Shown: positions 9,469 to 21,651, counted from the stretch's first letter. The stretch: DNA of 64,000 nt from Ovis canadensis (GCF_042477335.2 NC_091262.1:75068001-75132000); one strand, 5' to 3'. Program-made: numbers and translations. The notes: generated from the letters alone by a model not told the origin.

Positions 9469-12327
9469 CAGTTCAGTTCAGTTGCTCAGTTGTGTCTGAC
9501 TCTTTGTGACCGCATGAATCACAGCACACCAGGACTCCCTGTCCATCACCAACTCCTGGAGTTTACTCAAACTCATGTCCATCGAGTCGGTGATGCCATC
9601 CAGCCATCTCATCCTCTATCATCCCCTTCTCCTCCTGCCTCCAATCCCTCCCAGCATCAGAGTCTTTTTCCAATGAGTCAACTCTTCCCATGAGGTGGCC
9701 AAAGTACTGGAGTTTCAGCTTTAGCATCATTCCTTCCAAAGAAATCCTAGGACTGATCTCCTTTAGGATAGACTGGTTGGATCTCCTTGCAGTCCAAGGG
9801 ACTCTCAAGAGTCTTCTCCAACACCACAGTTCAAAAGCATCAATTCTTCAGTGCTCAGCTTTCTTCACAGTCCAACTCTCACATCCATACATGACCACAG
9901 GAAAAACCATAGCCTTGACTAGATGGACCTTTGTTGCAAAGTAATGTCTCTGCTTTTGAATATGCTATTTAGGTTGGTCATAACTTTCCTTCCAAGGAGT
10001 AAGCGTCTTTTAATTTCATGGCTGCAGTCACCATCTGCAGTGATTTTGGAGCCCCCCAAAATAAAGTCTGACACTGTTTCCACTGTTTCCCCATCTATTT
10101 CCCATGAAGTGATGGGACCAGATGCCATGATCTTTGTTTTCTGAATGTTGAGCTTTAAGCCAACTTTCTCACTCTCCTCTTTCACTTTCATCAAGAGGCT
10201 TTTTAGTTCCTCTTCACTTTCTGCCATAAGGGTGGTGTCATCTGCATAACTGAGGGTTATTGATATTTCTCCCAGCAATCTTGATTCCAGCTTGTGCTTT
10301 TTTTCAGCCCAGCATTTCTCATGATGTACTCTGCATATAAATTAAATAAGCAGGGTGACAATATACAGCCTTGACGTACTCCTTTTCCTATTTGGAACCA
10401 GTCTGTTCCATGTCCAGTTCTAATTGTTGCTTCCTGACCTGTGTATAGGTTTCTCAAGAGGCAGGTCAGGTGGTCTGGTATTCCTATTTCTTTCAAAATT
10501 TTCCACAGTTTCTTGTGATCCACACAGTCAAAGGCTTTGGCATAGTCAATAAAGCAGAAATAGATGTTTTTCTGGAACTCTCTTGCTTTTTCCTTGATCC
10601 AGCGGATATTGGCAATTTGATCTCTGGTTCCTCTGCCTTTTCTAAATTCAGCTTGAACATGTGGAAGTTCACGGTTCATGTATTGCTGAAGCCTGGCTTG
10701 GAGAATTTTGAGCATTACTTTACTAGCATGTGAGATGAGTGCAATTGTGCAGTAGTTTAAGCATTCTTTGGCATTGCCTTTCTTTGGGATTGAAATGAAA
10801 ACTGACCTTTTCCAGTCCTGTGGCCACTGCTGAGTTTTCCAAATTTGCTGCCATATTGTGTGCAGTACTTTCATAGCATCATCTTTCAGTGTTTGAAACA
10901 GCTCAACTGGAATTCCATCACCTCCACTAGCTTTGTTCATAGTGATGCTTTCTAAGGCCCACTTGACTTCACATTCCAGGATGTCTGGCTCTAGGTGAGT
11001 GATCACACCTTTGTGATTATCTGGGTCATGAAGATCTGTTTTATGCAGTTCTTCTGTGTATTCTTGCCTCCTCGTCTTAATATCTTCTGCTTCTGTTAGG
11101 TCCATACCATTTCTGTCCTTTATCGAGCCCATCTTTGCATGAACTGTTCCCTTGGTATCTCTAATTTTCTTGAAGAGATCTCTAGTCTTTCCCATTCTGT
11201 TGTTTTCCTTTATTTCTTTGCATTGATCTCTGAGGAAGACTTTCTTATCTCTCCTTGCTATTCTTTGGAATTCTGCATTCAGATGCTTTTATCTTTCCTT
11301 TTCTCCTTTGCTTTTCACTTCTCTTCTTTTCACAGCTATTTGTAAGGCCTCCCCAGATAGCCATTTTGCTTTTTTTGCATTTCTTTTCCATGGGGATGGT
11401 CTTGCTCTCTGTCTCCTGTACAATGTCACGAACTTCAGTCCATAGTTCATCAGGTACTCCATCTATCAGATCTAGGCCCTTAAATCTATTTCTCACTTCC
11501 ACTGTATAATCATAAGGGATTTGATTTAGGTCATACCTGAATGGTCTAGTGGTTTTCCCTACTTTCTTCAATTTAAGTCTGAATTTGGCAATAAGGAGTT
11601 CATGATCTGAGCCACAGTCAGCTCCTGGTCTTGTTTCTGCTGACTGTATAGCGCTTCTCCATCTTTGGCTGCAAAGAATATAATCTATCTGATTTTGGTG
11701 TTGACTATCTGGTGATACTCATGTGTAGAGTCTTCTCTTGTGTTGTTGGAAGAGGGTGTTTGCTATGACCAGTGCATTCTCTTGGCAAAACTCTATTAGC
11801 ATTTGCCCTGCTTCATTCCACATTCCAAGGCCAAATTTTTTCTTGACTTCCTACTTTTGCATTTCAGTCTCCTATAATGAAAAGGACATCTTTTTTGGGT
11901 GTTAGTTCTAAAAGGTCTTGTAGGTCTTCATAGAACCATTCAACTTCAGCTTCTTCAGCGTTACTGGTTGGGGCATAGGCTTAGATTACTGTGATATTGA
12001 ATGGTTTGCCTTGCAAGCGAACAGAGATCATTCTGTCATTTTTGAGACTGCATCCAAGTACTACATTTCGGACTCTTTTGTTGACCATGATGGCTACTCC
12101 ATTTCTTCTAAGGGATTCCTGCCCACAGTAGTAGATATAATGGTCATCTGAGTTAAAGTCACCCATTCCAGTCCATTTTAGTTCGCTGATTCCTAGAATG
12201 TTGACATTCACTCTTGCTATCTCATGTTTGACCACTTCCAATTTGCCTTGATTCAGGGACCTAACATTCCAGGTTCCTATGCAATATTACTCTTTATAGT
12301 GTTGGACCTTGCTTCTGTCGTCCGATG
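9469..12327 (-). mobile_element. BovB LINE (RTE), 2.86 kb, 5'-truncated, reverse
   Basis: A single BovB copy lies on the minus strand. The 3' end sits at the left (GTTCAGTTCAGTTCAG, the BovB tail) and the truncated 5' end at about 12,327. The target duplication CTGAGATACGTT (9,457-9,468) / CTGAGATATGTT (12,328-12,339) has one mismatch. The element encodes endonuclease, reverse transcriptase and C-terminal pieces in several frames. BovB is known to have entered ruminant genomes by horizontal transfer, which supports the bovid assignment. Confidence 0.93.
9563..12241 (-). pseudogene. BovB endonuclease/reverse-transcriptase ORF, broken
   Basis: Read on the minus strand, 12,241-11,981 is an endonuclease fragment (LGISELKWTGMGDFNSDDHY). 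The interval 11,571-11,245 is a linker. The interval 11,195-10,257 holds most of the reverse transcriptase, including FIDYAKAFDCVDHKKLW and GVRQGCILSPCLFNLY. The frame then shifts and 10,278-9,919 carries the catalytic YADD (SYADDTTLMA) and the RT thumb region. The interval 9,808-9,563 is the C-terminal tail. Separate frames and stops mean that no intact protein is made. The family's catalytic motif itself is preserved. Confidence 0.88.
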
Positions 12328-12339
12328 CTGAGATATGTT

Positions 12340-12854
12340 GGTTGCTATTATTTAAAAATATTTGCCTGTAGACTAATTGATAGGCTATGGGTTTAGTTAA
12401 AGCCAGGGAGGTGGTATTGGTGATGATGTGTGGAAAAAAGGAAAAACACTTTCCACACAGTGACTATATTTAGCATCATATCTCTCCAATTCTTTTGTCA
12501 TGAAAGGATTTTGTTTTGCTCAGAGCCCCTCTGAGTCTCATAATAATGCTTTTATATAGTGCCTTTTGTCTCAGAATCTTGGAGCAGTCTTGAAATCAAA
12601 ACATAACAAGAGCTGGATGGTTGCAAAGATAAAAGCAACAATTTGCTTTTGTTTTTGGAAAAGCTCCTCTAACTTTCCTAGTTTGCAACTTGGCAGCTGG
12701 ATGTGAACATGTATGTATATGTGACCTAGGTCCATGGCAAACCCCTGCCAATCCCCGATGGCAGCTGCTTGTAGCTTGGCTCTTGGAGATGGAGTGAAGT
12801 GCACCTCCTGATGTTCTGAAGGAAGAAAATAAGAGAAGGATGAGCAGGAGGAGG
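12340..12854. other. Unique intergenic sequence
   Basis: This 515-bp stretch between the BovB and a MIR shows no repeat that I recognise and no credible exon. The 77-codon minus-strand frame here has no recognisable motif. Confidence 0.5.
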
Positions 12855-13070
12855 CAAAAACTTTACTGAGTGCCTACCAGGAGCCAGGAATGTTACACAT
12901 GCTATATCATTGAATCCCAACAACTGCTAGCATTTACAGATGAGAGAGGAAGCTCAGTGAGGTCAATAATTTATCCAAGGTCATGCAGCAATTAAATGTA
13001 GAAAGAAGTTACAGAATCTGTTTCCTTCATAAAACCTACACTCCTATCACATTACCACACCACTTCCTCC
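12855..13070 (-). repeat. MIR SINE remnant (reverse)
   Basis: TTACTGAGTGCCTACCAGGA, then TTTACAGATGAGAGAGGAAG and CAAGGTCATGCAGCAATTAA, is the reverse MIR pattern. No target duplication is seen. Confidence 0.6.
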
Positions 13071-13263
13071 TTTCTTTAAGGTTGTTTGCCTTCACTTTCA
13101 AAAAGCATGGGGTGGGAGAAAGGAGGAAAGCTCCACATCACTGAGAGAGTTCAAGAGTGTCAGATCCAGTGTGCAACGTGGGGAGTGGAACAAAGAGGAG
13201 AGATGGTCTGCAGACAAGTTTGAGGAAGCAAACACCAAGTATCCTAGAATTTAATAAATTCTA

Positions 13264-13470
13264 AGGCTCCCTGGTGGCTCAGATGGTAAAGCATCTTCCC
13301 ACAATGTGGAAGACCAGGGTTCAGTCCCAGGCTTGGGAAGATCCTCTGGAGAAGGCAATGGCAACCCACTCCAGTATCCTTGCCTGGAGAATTCCATGGG
13401 CAGGGGAGCCTTGTAAATTGCAGTCCACAGGGTTGCAAAGAGTCAGACGCGACCAAGTGACTAACACACA
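13264..13470 (+). mobile_element. Bov-tA SINE
   Basis: It starts GGCTCCCTGGTGGCTCAGAT, includes CAATGGCAACCCACTCCAG, and ends AGTCAGACGCGACCAAGTGAC. It is full length and moderately diverged. The motif AAGGCTCC recurs just after it and could be a short target duplication. Confidence 0.88.
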
Positions 13471-13639
13471 CAAGGCTCCATCAGTTGTAAAATAACTCAT
13501 TATTTCATGTGCTACTAATAAGGAAAAAATAAAACCAACACCAGTTACAATGGCATTGATCAGTTATAGGACATACTCTGATTTTAGAGACTTTTCACAT
13601 TTTAAAATGTGAAAAGCTTGCTTGTTAGAATTGATACAA

Positions 13640-13972
13640 GATGTCATTTATCAGGGTCAGTTCCTCTCCCACATTAGCTGAAGTTTAATGCAGGGTGCAA
13701 TGACCATTGCAGGTATTTTAAGCACAAAGGGTTTTAATATGGGGAGTTAGGTACTTATAAAATTGCTGAAGGGCTAGACTAGCGGACACTAGTGAGAGCA
13801 CAACAGAACTGCTTTACCTGGGAAGCACTAGCTCTGCTACAATCAAAAAGAGGAGGAATGAGGAGGCCGCCACAGGGACTAGAGAATTCAGGAACTCTGC
13901 CGGAGTTCTAGTCACTTGCACAGAACACAGCCCACCTCTCTCAATTCCAACAGCAATTGCAAGTTTCGGGGG
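13640..13972. repeat. Possible old repeat, unassigned
   Basis: The region around TTATAAAATTGCTGAAGGGC and ATCAAAAAGAGGAGGAATGA looks like a decayed retroelement, but I cannot identify the family. There is no coding signal. Confidence 0.25.
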
Positions 13973-13975
13973 AGG

Positions 13976-16900
13976 GTTTTCTTTAAATTAATTTATTTAT
14001 TTTAACTGCTAATTACTTGACAATATTGTACATTGACCATACATTGACCTGAATCGGCCATGGGTGTACATGTGTCCCCCATCCCAAAACCCCCTCCCAC
14101 CTCCCTCCCCATCCCACCCCTCTGGGTTGTCTAGTGCACCGGCTTTGAGTGCCCTGTTTCATGCATTGAACTTGGACTGGTGATCTGTTTCACATGTGGT
14201 AATATACATGTTTCAATGCTATTCTCTCAAATCATCCCACCCTCGCCTTCTCCCACAGAGTCCAAAAGTCTGTTCTTTATATCTGTGTCTCTTTTGCTGC
14301 CTCGTGAACAGGGTCATTGTTACCATGTTTCTAAATTCCATATATATGCATTAATGTACTGTATTGGTGTTTTTCTTTCTGACTTACTTCACTCTATATA
14401 AAAGGCTCCAGTTTCATCCATCTCATTAGGACTGTTTCAAATGTGTGTGTGTTTTTTTTTTAAATAGCTAAGTAATATTCCATTGTGTATAGGTACCACA
14501 GCTTTCTTATCCTTTCATCTGCTGATGGACATCTAGGTTGCTTCCATGTCCTGGCTACTATAAACAGTGCTGCAATGAACATTGGTGTACATTTGTCTCT
14601 CAATTCTGGTTTCCTTGGTGTGTATGCCCAGAAGTGGGATTGCTGGGTCGTATGGCAGTTCTCTTTCCAGTTTTTTAAGGACTCTCCACACTGTTCTCCA
14701 TAGCGGCTGTACTAGTTTGGACCAACAGTGTAAGAGAGTTCCCTTTTCTCCACACCCTCTCCAGCATTTATTGCTTGTAGACTTTTGGATAGCGGCCATC
14801 CTGACTGGCGTGATATGGTACCTCATTGTGGGTTTGATATGCATCTCTCTGATAATGAGTGATGTTGAGCATCTTTTCATGTTTTTGTTAGCCATCTGTA
14901 TGCCTTCTTTGGAGAAATGTCTATTTAGTTCTTTGGCCCATTTTTTGATTGGGTCATTTATTTTTCTGATATTGAGCTGCATAAGCTGCTTGTATATTTT
15001 TGAGATTCTTTGTTGTCAGTTGCTTCATTTGTTATTATTTTCTCCCATTCTGAAGGCTTTTCATCTTACTTATAGTTTTCTTTGTTGTGTAAAAGCTTTT
15101 AAGTTTACTTAGGTCCCATTTTTAAATTTTTCCTTTTGTTTCCATTACTCTGGGAGATGGGTCATGGAGGATCGTGCTGTGATTTATGTCAGAGAGCGTT
15201 TTGCCTATGTTTTCCTCTAGGAGTTTTATAGTTTCTGGTCTTACATTTGGATCTTTAAGCCATTTTGAGTTTATTTTTGTGTACAGTGTTAGAAAGTGTT
15301 CTAGTTTCATTCTTTTACAAGCGGTTGACCAGTTTTCCCAGCACCACTTGTTAAAGAGATTGTTCTTTTCTTTATTGTATATTTTTGCTTCCTTTGTCAA
15401 AGATAACATGTCCATAGGTGCATGGACTTATCTCTGGGATTTCTATTTTGTTCCATTGATCTACACTTCTGTCTTTGTGTCAGTACCATACTGTCTTGAT
15501 GACTGTAGCTTTGTAGTATAGTCTGAAGTCAGGCAGGTTGATTCCTCCAGTTCCACTCTTCTCTCTCAAGATTACTTTTGCTATTCAAAGTTTTTTGTAT
15601 TTCCATACAAATTGTGAAATTATTCATTCTAGTTCTGTGAAAAATACTGTTGGTAGCTTAATAGGGATTACGTTGATTCTGTAGAGTGCTTTGGGTAGTA
15701 TACTCATTTTCACTATATTGATTCTTCCAATCCATGAACATAATATGTTTCTCCATCTATTTCTGTCATCTTGATTTCTTTCATCAGTATTTCATAGTTT
15801 TCTATATATAAATCTTTTGTTTCTGTAGGTAGATGAAGAAAGTCAATGGTGAATGCGATTGTTTCCTTAATTTCTCTTTCTGCATTCTCATTGTTAGCAT
15901 ATAGGAACGCAAGGGATTTATGTGTATTAATTTTATATCCTGCAACTTTACTATATTCATTGATTAGCTCTAGTAAATTTCTGGTGGTGTCTTTAGGGTT
16001 TTCTATGTAGAGGATCATGTTATCTGCAAAGAGTGAGAGTTTCACTTCTTTTCCAATCTGGATTCCTTTTATTTCTTTTTCTTCTCTGATTGCTATGGCT
16101 AAAACTTTAAAAACTATGTTGAATAGTAGTGGTGAGAGTGGGCACCCTTGTCTTGTTCCTGACTTTAGGGGAAATGCTTTCAATTTTTCACCACTGAGGA
16201 CAATGTTTGTCGTGGGTTTATCATATATGGCTTTTATTATGTTGAGGTATGTTCCTTCTATGCCTGCTTTCTGGAGAGTTTTTATCATAAATGGATGTTG
16301 AATTTTGTCAAAGGCTTTCTCTGCATCTGTTGAGATAATTATATGGTTTTTATCTTTCAATTTGTTAATGTGGTTGTATCACATTGATTGATTTGTGAGT
16401 ATTTAGGAATCCTTGCATCCCTGGGATAAAGCTCACTTGGTCATGATGTATGATCTTTTTAATATGTTGTTGGATTCTGTTTGCTAGAATTTTGTTGAGG
16501 ATTTTTGCATCTATGTTCATCAGTGAACATTTTGTGACATCTTTGTCAGGTTTTGGTATTAGGGTGATGGTGGCCTCATAGAATGAGTTTGGGAGTTTAC
16601 CTTCCTCTGCAATTTTCTGGAAGAATTTGAGTAGGATAGGTGTTAGCTCTTCTCTAAATTTTTGGTAGAATTCACCTGTGAAGCCAACTGGTCCTGGGCA
16701 TTTGTTTGTTGGAAGATTTTTGATTATAGTTTTGATTTCTGTACTTGTGATGGGTCTGTTAAGATATTCTATTTCTTTCTGGTTCAGTTTTGGAAGGTTA
16801 TACTTTTCTAAGAATTTGTCCATTTCTTCCAAGTTGTCCATTTTATTGGCATATAGTTGCTGATAGTAGTCTCTTATGAGCCTTTGTATTTCTGTGTTGT

Positions 16901-17578
16901 CTGTTGTGATTTCTCCATTTTCATTTCTAACCTTATTGATTTGATTCTTCTCCCTTTTTTTCTTGATGAGTCTGGCTAATGGTTTGTCTATTTTATTTAC
17001 CTTCTCAAAGAACCAGCTTTTAGTTTTGTTGATTTTTTGCTGTAGTCTCCTTTATTTCTTTTTCATATATTTCTGCTTTATTTTTATGATTTGTTTCCTT
17101 CTACTAGCCCTGGGGTTCTTCATTTCATCTTTTTCTAGTTGCTTTAGGTGTAAAGTTAGGTTATTTATTTGATTTTTCTCTTGTTTCTTGAGGTAAGCTT
17201 ACATTGCTATGAACCTTCCCCTTAGCACTGCTTTTACTGAATCTCATAGGTTTTGGGTTGTTGTGTTTTCATTTTCATTTGTTTCTATGCATATTTTTAT
17301 TTCCTTTTTGATTTATTCTGTGATTTGTTGATTATTCAGAAGCGTGTTGTTTAGCCTCCATATGTTTGTATTTTTAATAGTTTTTGCTTGTAGTTGACAC
17401 CTAATCTCACTGTATCGTGATCAGAAAAGATGCTTGAAATGATTTCAATTTTTTAAAACTTACCAAGGCTAGATTTATGACCCAGGATGTGATTTATCCT
17501 GGAGAATGTTCCGTGTGCACTTGAGAAAAAGGTGAAATTCATTATTTTGGGGTGAAATGTCCTATAGTCCAAACCACC
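13976..17578 (-). mobile_element. Ruminant L1 LINE, 3.6 kb, 5'-truncated, reverse
   Basis: The element runs from its A-rich tail (read as TTTAAATTAATTTATTTATTTT at about 13,980) through the 3' UTR (GGTGTACATGTGTCCCCCATC) into ORF2. It ends abruptly near 17,578, in ORF2 upstream of the reverse transcriptase. ORF1 and the 5' UTR are absent. Low divergence relative to the L1M copies elsewhere points to a ruminant-age insertion. Its 5' break coincides with the tail of a BovB copy at 17,581. Confidence 0.9.
14533..16841 (-). pseudogene. L1 ORF2 (reverse transcriptase and C-terminus), broken
   Basis: On the minus strand, 16,841-16,365 covers the start of the RT domain ([33 protein letters not shown]). 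The interval 16,360-15,713 carries [28 protein letters not shown] and the catalytic region, and the fragments 15,415-15,122 and 14,982-14,533 are the C-terminal part. The usual FADD of L1 RT reads FADN here (LFADNMILY), and stops separate the frames. The copy is therefore dead on two counts. Confidence 0.88.
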
Positions 17579-17580
17579 CT

Positions 17581-18267
17581 TCAGTTCAGTTCAGTTCAGT
17601 TCAGTCGCTCAGTCGTGTCTGACTCTTTGTGACCTCATGAATTGCAGCACGCCAGGCCTCCCTGTTCATCACCATCTCCTGGAGTTCATTCAGACTCACG
17701 TCCATCGAGTCCATGATGCCATCCAGCCATCTCATCCTCTGTCGTCCCCTTCTCCTCCTGCCTCCAGTCCCTCTCAGCATCAGAGTCTTTTCCAATGAGT
17801 CAACTCTTCGCATGAGGTGACCAAAGTACTGGAGTTTCAGCTTTAGCATCATTCCTTCCAAAGAAATCCCAGGACTGATCTCCTTTAGGATGGACTGGTT
17901 GGATCTTCTTGCAGTCCAAGGGACTCTCAAGAGTCTTCTCCAACACCACAGTTCAAAAGCATCAATTCTTCGGTGCTCAGCCTTCTTCATAGTCCAACTC
18001 TCACATCCACACATGACTACTGGAAAAACCATAGCCTTGACTAGACAGACCTTTGTTGGCAAAGTAATGTCTCTGCTTTTGAATATACTATCTAGGTTGG
18101 TCATAACTTTCCTTCCAAGGAGTAAGCGTCTTTTAATTTCATGGCTGCAGTCACCATCTGCAGTGATTTTGGAGCCCAGAAAAATAAAGTCTGACACTGT
18201 TTCCACTGTTTCCCCATCTATTTCCCATGAAGTGATGGGACCGGATGCCATGATCTTCGTTTTCTGA
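17581..18267 (-). mobile_element. BovB 3' fragment, 0.69 kb, reverse, with open C-terminal frame
   Basis: The left edge is the BovB tail (TTCAGTTCAGTTCAGTTCAG) and the right edge lies in the coding region just before the point of truncation (TGATCTTCGTTTTCTGA). A 216-codon minus-strand frame at 18,251-17,601 covers the family's C-terminal region ([39 protein letters not shown]) without interruption. That indicates a young copy. It has no RT catalytic part, so it is a fragment with no function of its own. Confidence 0.9.
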
Positions 18268-18274
18268 TAATTTT

Positions 18275-18730
18275 CTAGGAGAGCTCATGGAACTCACCAG
18301 AAGCTGCTGTACTCATGGATACATTTTATTGTGGGCCAAGGATGCAGATAAAAATTGCAAGGGCAAAAGCAGAGCCCAAGAGATTTCTGAATGTGGAGCT
18401 CCTCTCCCTGTGGAGTAAAGACAGTTCTACCTTCTCAGCATCAACGTGTAACCATGCACACGGAGTGTTACCAACCAGTCAGCTAAGTCTCAGTGTCCAG
18501 GGCTTTTACCGGGGCTCCATCACAAATGGGTGATTCATTGTCCATGTGCTGAGCTCAGTCTCCAGTCCCTCCAGAGGTTGACCTATACCATATGACCCAA
18601 AGAATCCACGTAGATTGCATTACTGATCCTTCTAGCATGGCCAGCCACCACGCCAAGTCATATTGTGGGACAATCTGGTGACCCAAGGCTCCCAAGCAAA
18701 CACAGACACTCCTAACTGACATTCCAAGGT
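18275..18730. repeat. Possible MaLR-type LTR remnant
   Basis: Phrases such as AGCTCATGGAACTCACCAG, GGGCTTTTACCGGGGCTCC and CTCCAGAGGTTGACC are reminiscent of MST/MLT LTRs. The similarity is loose and the boundaries are guesses. Confidence 0.33.
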
Positions 18731-19384
18731 CTTAGAGATCACCTTGCTGAGGACAAAGTCCAGAGCTGTTTTTGGGCAAGGTTAAATTCTTTAGGATGCA
18801 TTCACAATTGTACCCACCACCCGTCAACCAGGAAGCTCCTACTGCCACCAACACAGCTGCCTTCTGACACACATAGCATTGCACACATGGCACTGGAACA
18901 TTGCTGCAGAAAAATCCCAAGACTCCATGACTGCACTGACACTTCACTTTGCCTCCAAATCTTTCTTGAGGAATCTCATGGGAGGAACCTAATTTACATC
19001 CAGAATCCAAAGCCCTAGGATGCCTGGGAAACACAGCTTTTAGATTTGCAGCCTCTGCAGCAGGAAATGACAGTAGAAAGCAGTAGAAATGTGTGTGAGT
19101 CTCAGTACCATATCTGCCACTCCTCTCGACAAGTAGACAGAAAGCAAGCCATCCGCTGGCCGCTCACATCACCCGCAGCTCAGGGAGTTTCACCAGCAGA
19201 GTGTGAAACATTTCAATCACTCTCAGAGGCTCACACATTAAATTTTTCTGTACCATTAATTTCTCAAATCTTGGGGAAGACAAATAACTATGGCATCTTT
19301 AAAACCTGCTCAGGAGATACAAACACACAAAATGATGAATGGTTGGTGCACGGCATGGAGAGCGATTAAATGGTTGGTCTTCTG
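18731..19384. other. Intergenic sequence, nothing recognised
   Basis: About 650 bp with 100-codon frames on both strands but no domain, signal peptide or repeat that I recognise. The minus-strand frame is cysteine-rich over about 30 residues (CSNVPVPCVQCYVCQ), which I take as chance. Confidence 0.4.
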
Positions 19385-19590
19385 GATCAGTCTAAACCTT
19401 GGCTTAAAGTCCAAATGTATCACTTACTAGCTGTGTGACCTTGAGTCAGTTACTTACCTTCTCTGAGCTTTAATTTCTTCATCTCTGTAGTCGGCAGAGG
19501 GATAATATCAAACTCCAAGGGTTATTGTGAAGGTTTATAAATTATTACACAATTCCTGGAAAGTGCTTAAAATTTAATAAATGGATGCTG
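19385..19590 (+). repeat. MIR SINE
   Basis: ACTTACTAGCTGTGTGACCT, followed by TGAGTCAGTTACTTACC and a 3' end with TGCTTAAAATTTAATAAATGG, is a forward MIR copy. Confidence 0.7.
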
Positions 19591-19632
19591 CCATCATCAT
19601 TATCATTATCATCATCAATGTCATCATTACCA
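19591..19632 (+). repeat. (ATC)n microsatellite
   Basis: An imperfect run of ATC/ATT triplets directly follows the MIR tail. Such runs often grow from A/T-rich SINE tails. Confidence 0.75.
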
Positions 19633-19702
19633 GGATGAAGGGAAGGCGAGGGAAACATTTTCCTAGGACTTTAAAGCCTCTTTCATCCACTTCTGACCTT
19701 AG

Positions 19703-19906
19703 TGTGTTAGTCGCTCAATTGTGTCTGACTCTTTGCAACTCCATGGACTGTAACCCTCCAGGCTCCTCTGTCCGTGGGATTCTCCAGGCAAGAATACTGG
19801 AGTGGGTTGCCGTTTCCTTCTCCAGGGGATCTTCCTGACTCAGGGATTGAACCGTGGCTCCTGCATTTGCAGACATGTTCTTTACCACTGAGCCACTAGG
19901 GAAGCC
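19703..19906 (-). mobile_element. Bov-tA SINE (reverse)
   Basis: It runs from GTCGCTCAATTGTGTCTGAC to the reversed head CACTGAGCCACTAGGGAAGCC and is full length with modest divergence. Confidence 0.88.
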
Positions 19907-20099
19907 TGTAATCATTGATTATTGCATCACTAAATCTGAAAGAACCTATCTCTTCTATTGCGAGAGTTGCTAGGTTAGTTCAGCTGAGTAACTAGGTCAG
20001 TGTTACCTTGACCATGAGGTCTGGCAAAACAGTGTGTTCTTCCTGCATTCTCAGTGCACAGAATCTAAGAGCCACCATATTATCTCATTACATTTTCTA

Positions 20100-20310
20100 A
20101 GAGTCAGCAGGTATGAGTGGTACCAGGATGGATTTAGAATTAGCCAGCCCTCTTGGCCTCCACTAGCAGTACAACCTTGAGCAAAACATTTCATTTCTCT
20201 GGGATTTTGTATCCTCATCTGGACACTGGGGATTATATTACCTACCTCTCAGAGTTACATGAGATAGTTTTCCCAGCATATAATAAATGCTCATAAAAAT
20301 CATAATTACC
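20100..20310 (+). repeat. MIR SINE
   Basis: CACTAGCAGTACAACCTTGA, then GGGATTTTGTATCCTCATCT and ATTACCTACCTCTCAGAG followed by AATAAATGCTC, is a forward MIR with a preserved 3' end. Confidence 0.62.
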
Positions 20311-21468
20311 AGAATTTGCAATCATGTCTATAATCATGTCTGGATTATAAATCTATAAGGATACTATAGATTGTATCAACCACTGTATCAAGTGGTTGGC
20401 ACATGGTAAAAGTGCCGACTTTATCCTCAAAAGTCCTTGCTAAAATGGAAATAGTGTCTCTGGACCCCTGGGATGAGATCAAAAGAGGATGGAGGAGTAG
20501 GAACCTGGGCCAGGGCACTCAGAAGACTTCGGAACATATTCTGTTCCTCACTCCTCTCCCTTTCCCCTCCCCCCAGGAGGTAATAATTTCTTGGGTTGTT
20601 GTTAGGATGCCTACACTGAGCAAGGACACTCTAGCAGCTTTGTTTCATGAAGATCAAAGCCCTTTTCAGTCACAACCTCGTCTGCCTCTCATTGGCCTTG
20701 GGAGGTGTGGAACTGGTTGGTCCAGGATGATTGTGCCCATTCTATAGATGGAACAAACAAGGGCAAGGACTCATAAACTGACTCATTGTTAGGTCCAGCA
20801 TCTGCTGAAGTCTGCCAGGGCAGTGTTGCTTACTAATGACATTCGTGCTTGTTTGAACTTCACAGACTGAGCTTCTGTTATGATCTAGCTACTGCCAATC
20901 TCCTCTCCCTTTCCCAAAGTTCCCTGTATTACTATTCCCTGTCTGTGTCTTTATACTCATGTTACCAGGGTTGGAGAGTGCCTGGAAATAAAGGAGGGCA
21001 CTCCAGAGCCTGACTATGCAGCAAATCACACAGACGCCATGCATAGATTTTCAGCTGGTCTGTTTTTGCCAGGCAGGAGGAAAACAATTAATTCATCAGG
21101 CTGAACCCACTCATGACTCACCTTGCTTTATCTACCATGATCCATTGTCCAGGAATCTCTTTACCCAACTAAAAGCCAGCATCTTCCACAAATCTCTATC
21201 ACAGCATTGAAATTATTTCCCTCTAAGATGTATCCTCATGTACTGAGGCTATGCATGAAGGGGCAGTAAAAGAAAAAAAAATTTGGAAGCTGTAAGTAGA
21301 TTCAGGCAGCCTGGAATCATGTAAAGTTTTTCATTTTTTCCCCTCTTTAAGAACAGAGATAGTGCATGTGAAAAAGCGCAGTGCCTAATACATTGTAAGA
21401 CCCCCGTAAACAATCATTAAATTGAAAACCCCAGAGTTCCCAGAGGTTAGTCCAACTCCTGGTCACAC
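20311..21468. other. Unique intergenic sequence
   Basis: More than 1 kb shows no clear transposon, only a hint of a reverse MIR near 20,720-20,800. The 114-codon frame at 20,403-20,747 has no recognised feature. No promoter or exon signal was found. Confidence 0.4.
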
Positions 21469-21651
21469 CTGATGTGAAGAGCCGACTCACTGGAAAGAAT
21501 TCTGATGCTGGGAAAGATTGAGGGAAGGAGGAGAAGGGATCAATTTTAGCATGACAGAGGATAACGTGGTTGGATGGCATCACTGATTCAATGGACATGA
21601 GCAGTCCATGGAGTCGCAAAGAGTCAGATACGACTTAGTGACTGAACAACA
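21469..21651 (+). mobile_element. BovB 3'-end fragment
   Basis: GTGAAGAGCCGACTCACTGG, then AAGGAGGAGAAGGG and the end GATACGACTTAGTGACTGAAC, matches the BovB terminus. An internal ~40-bp gap relative to other copies here suggests a deletion (after GATTCAATGGACATGAG). Confidence 0.75.

Noticed and set aside
9469..9484. GTTCA tandem repeats as a novel satellite
   Set aside because: They are the normal BovB tail. The same repeats occur at 17,581.
18732..19034. Cysteine-rich 100-codon minus-strand frame as a small secreted protein
   Set aside because: There is no signal peptide, no promoter, and the cysteines are irregularly spaced.
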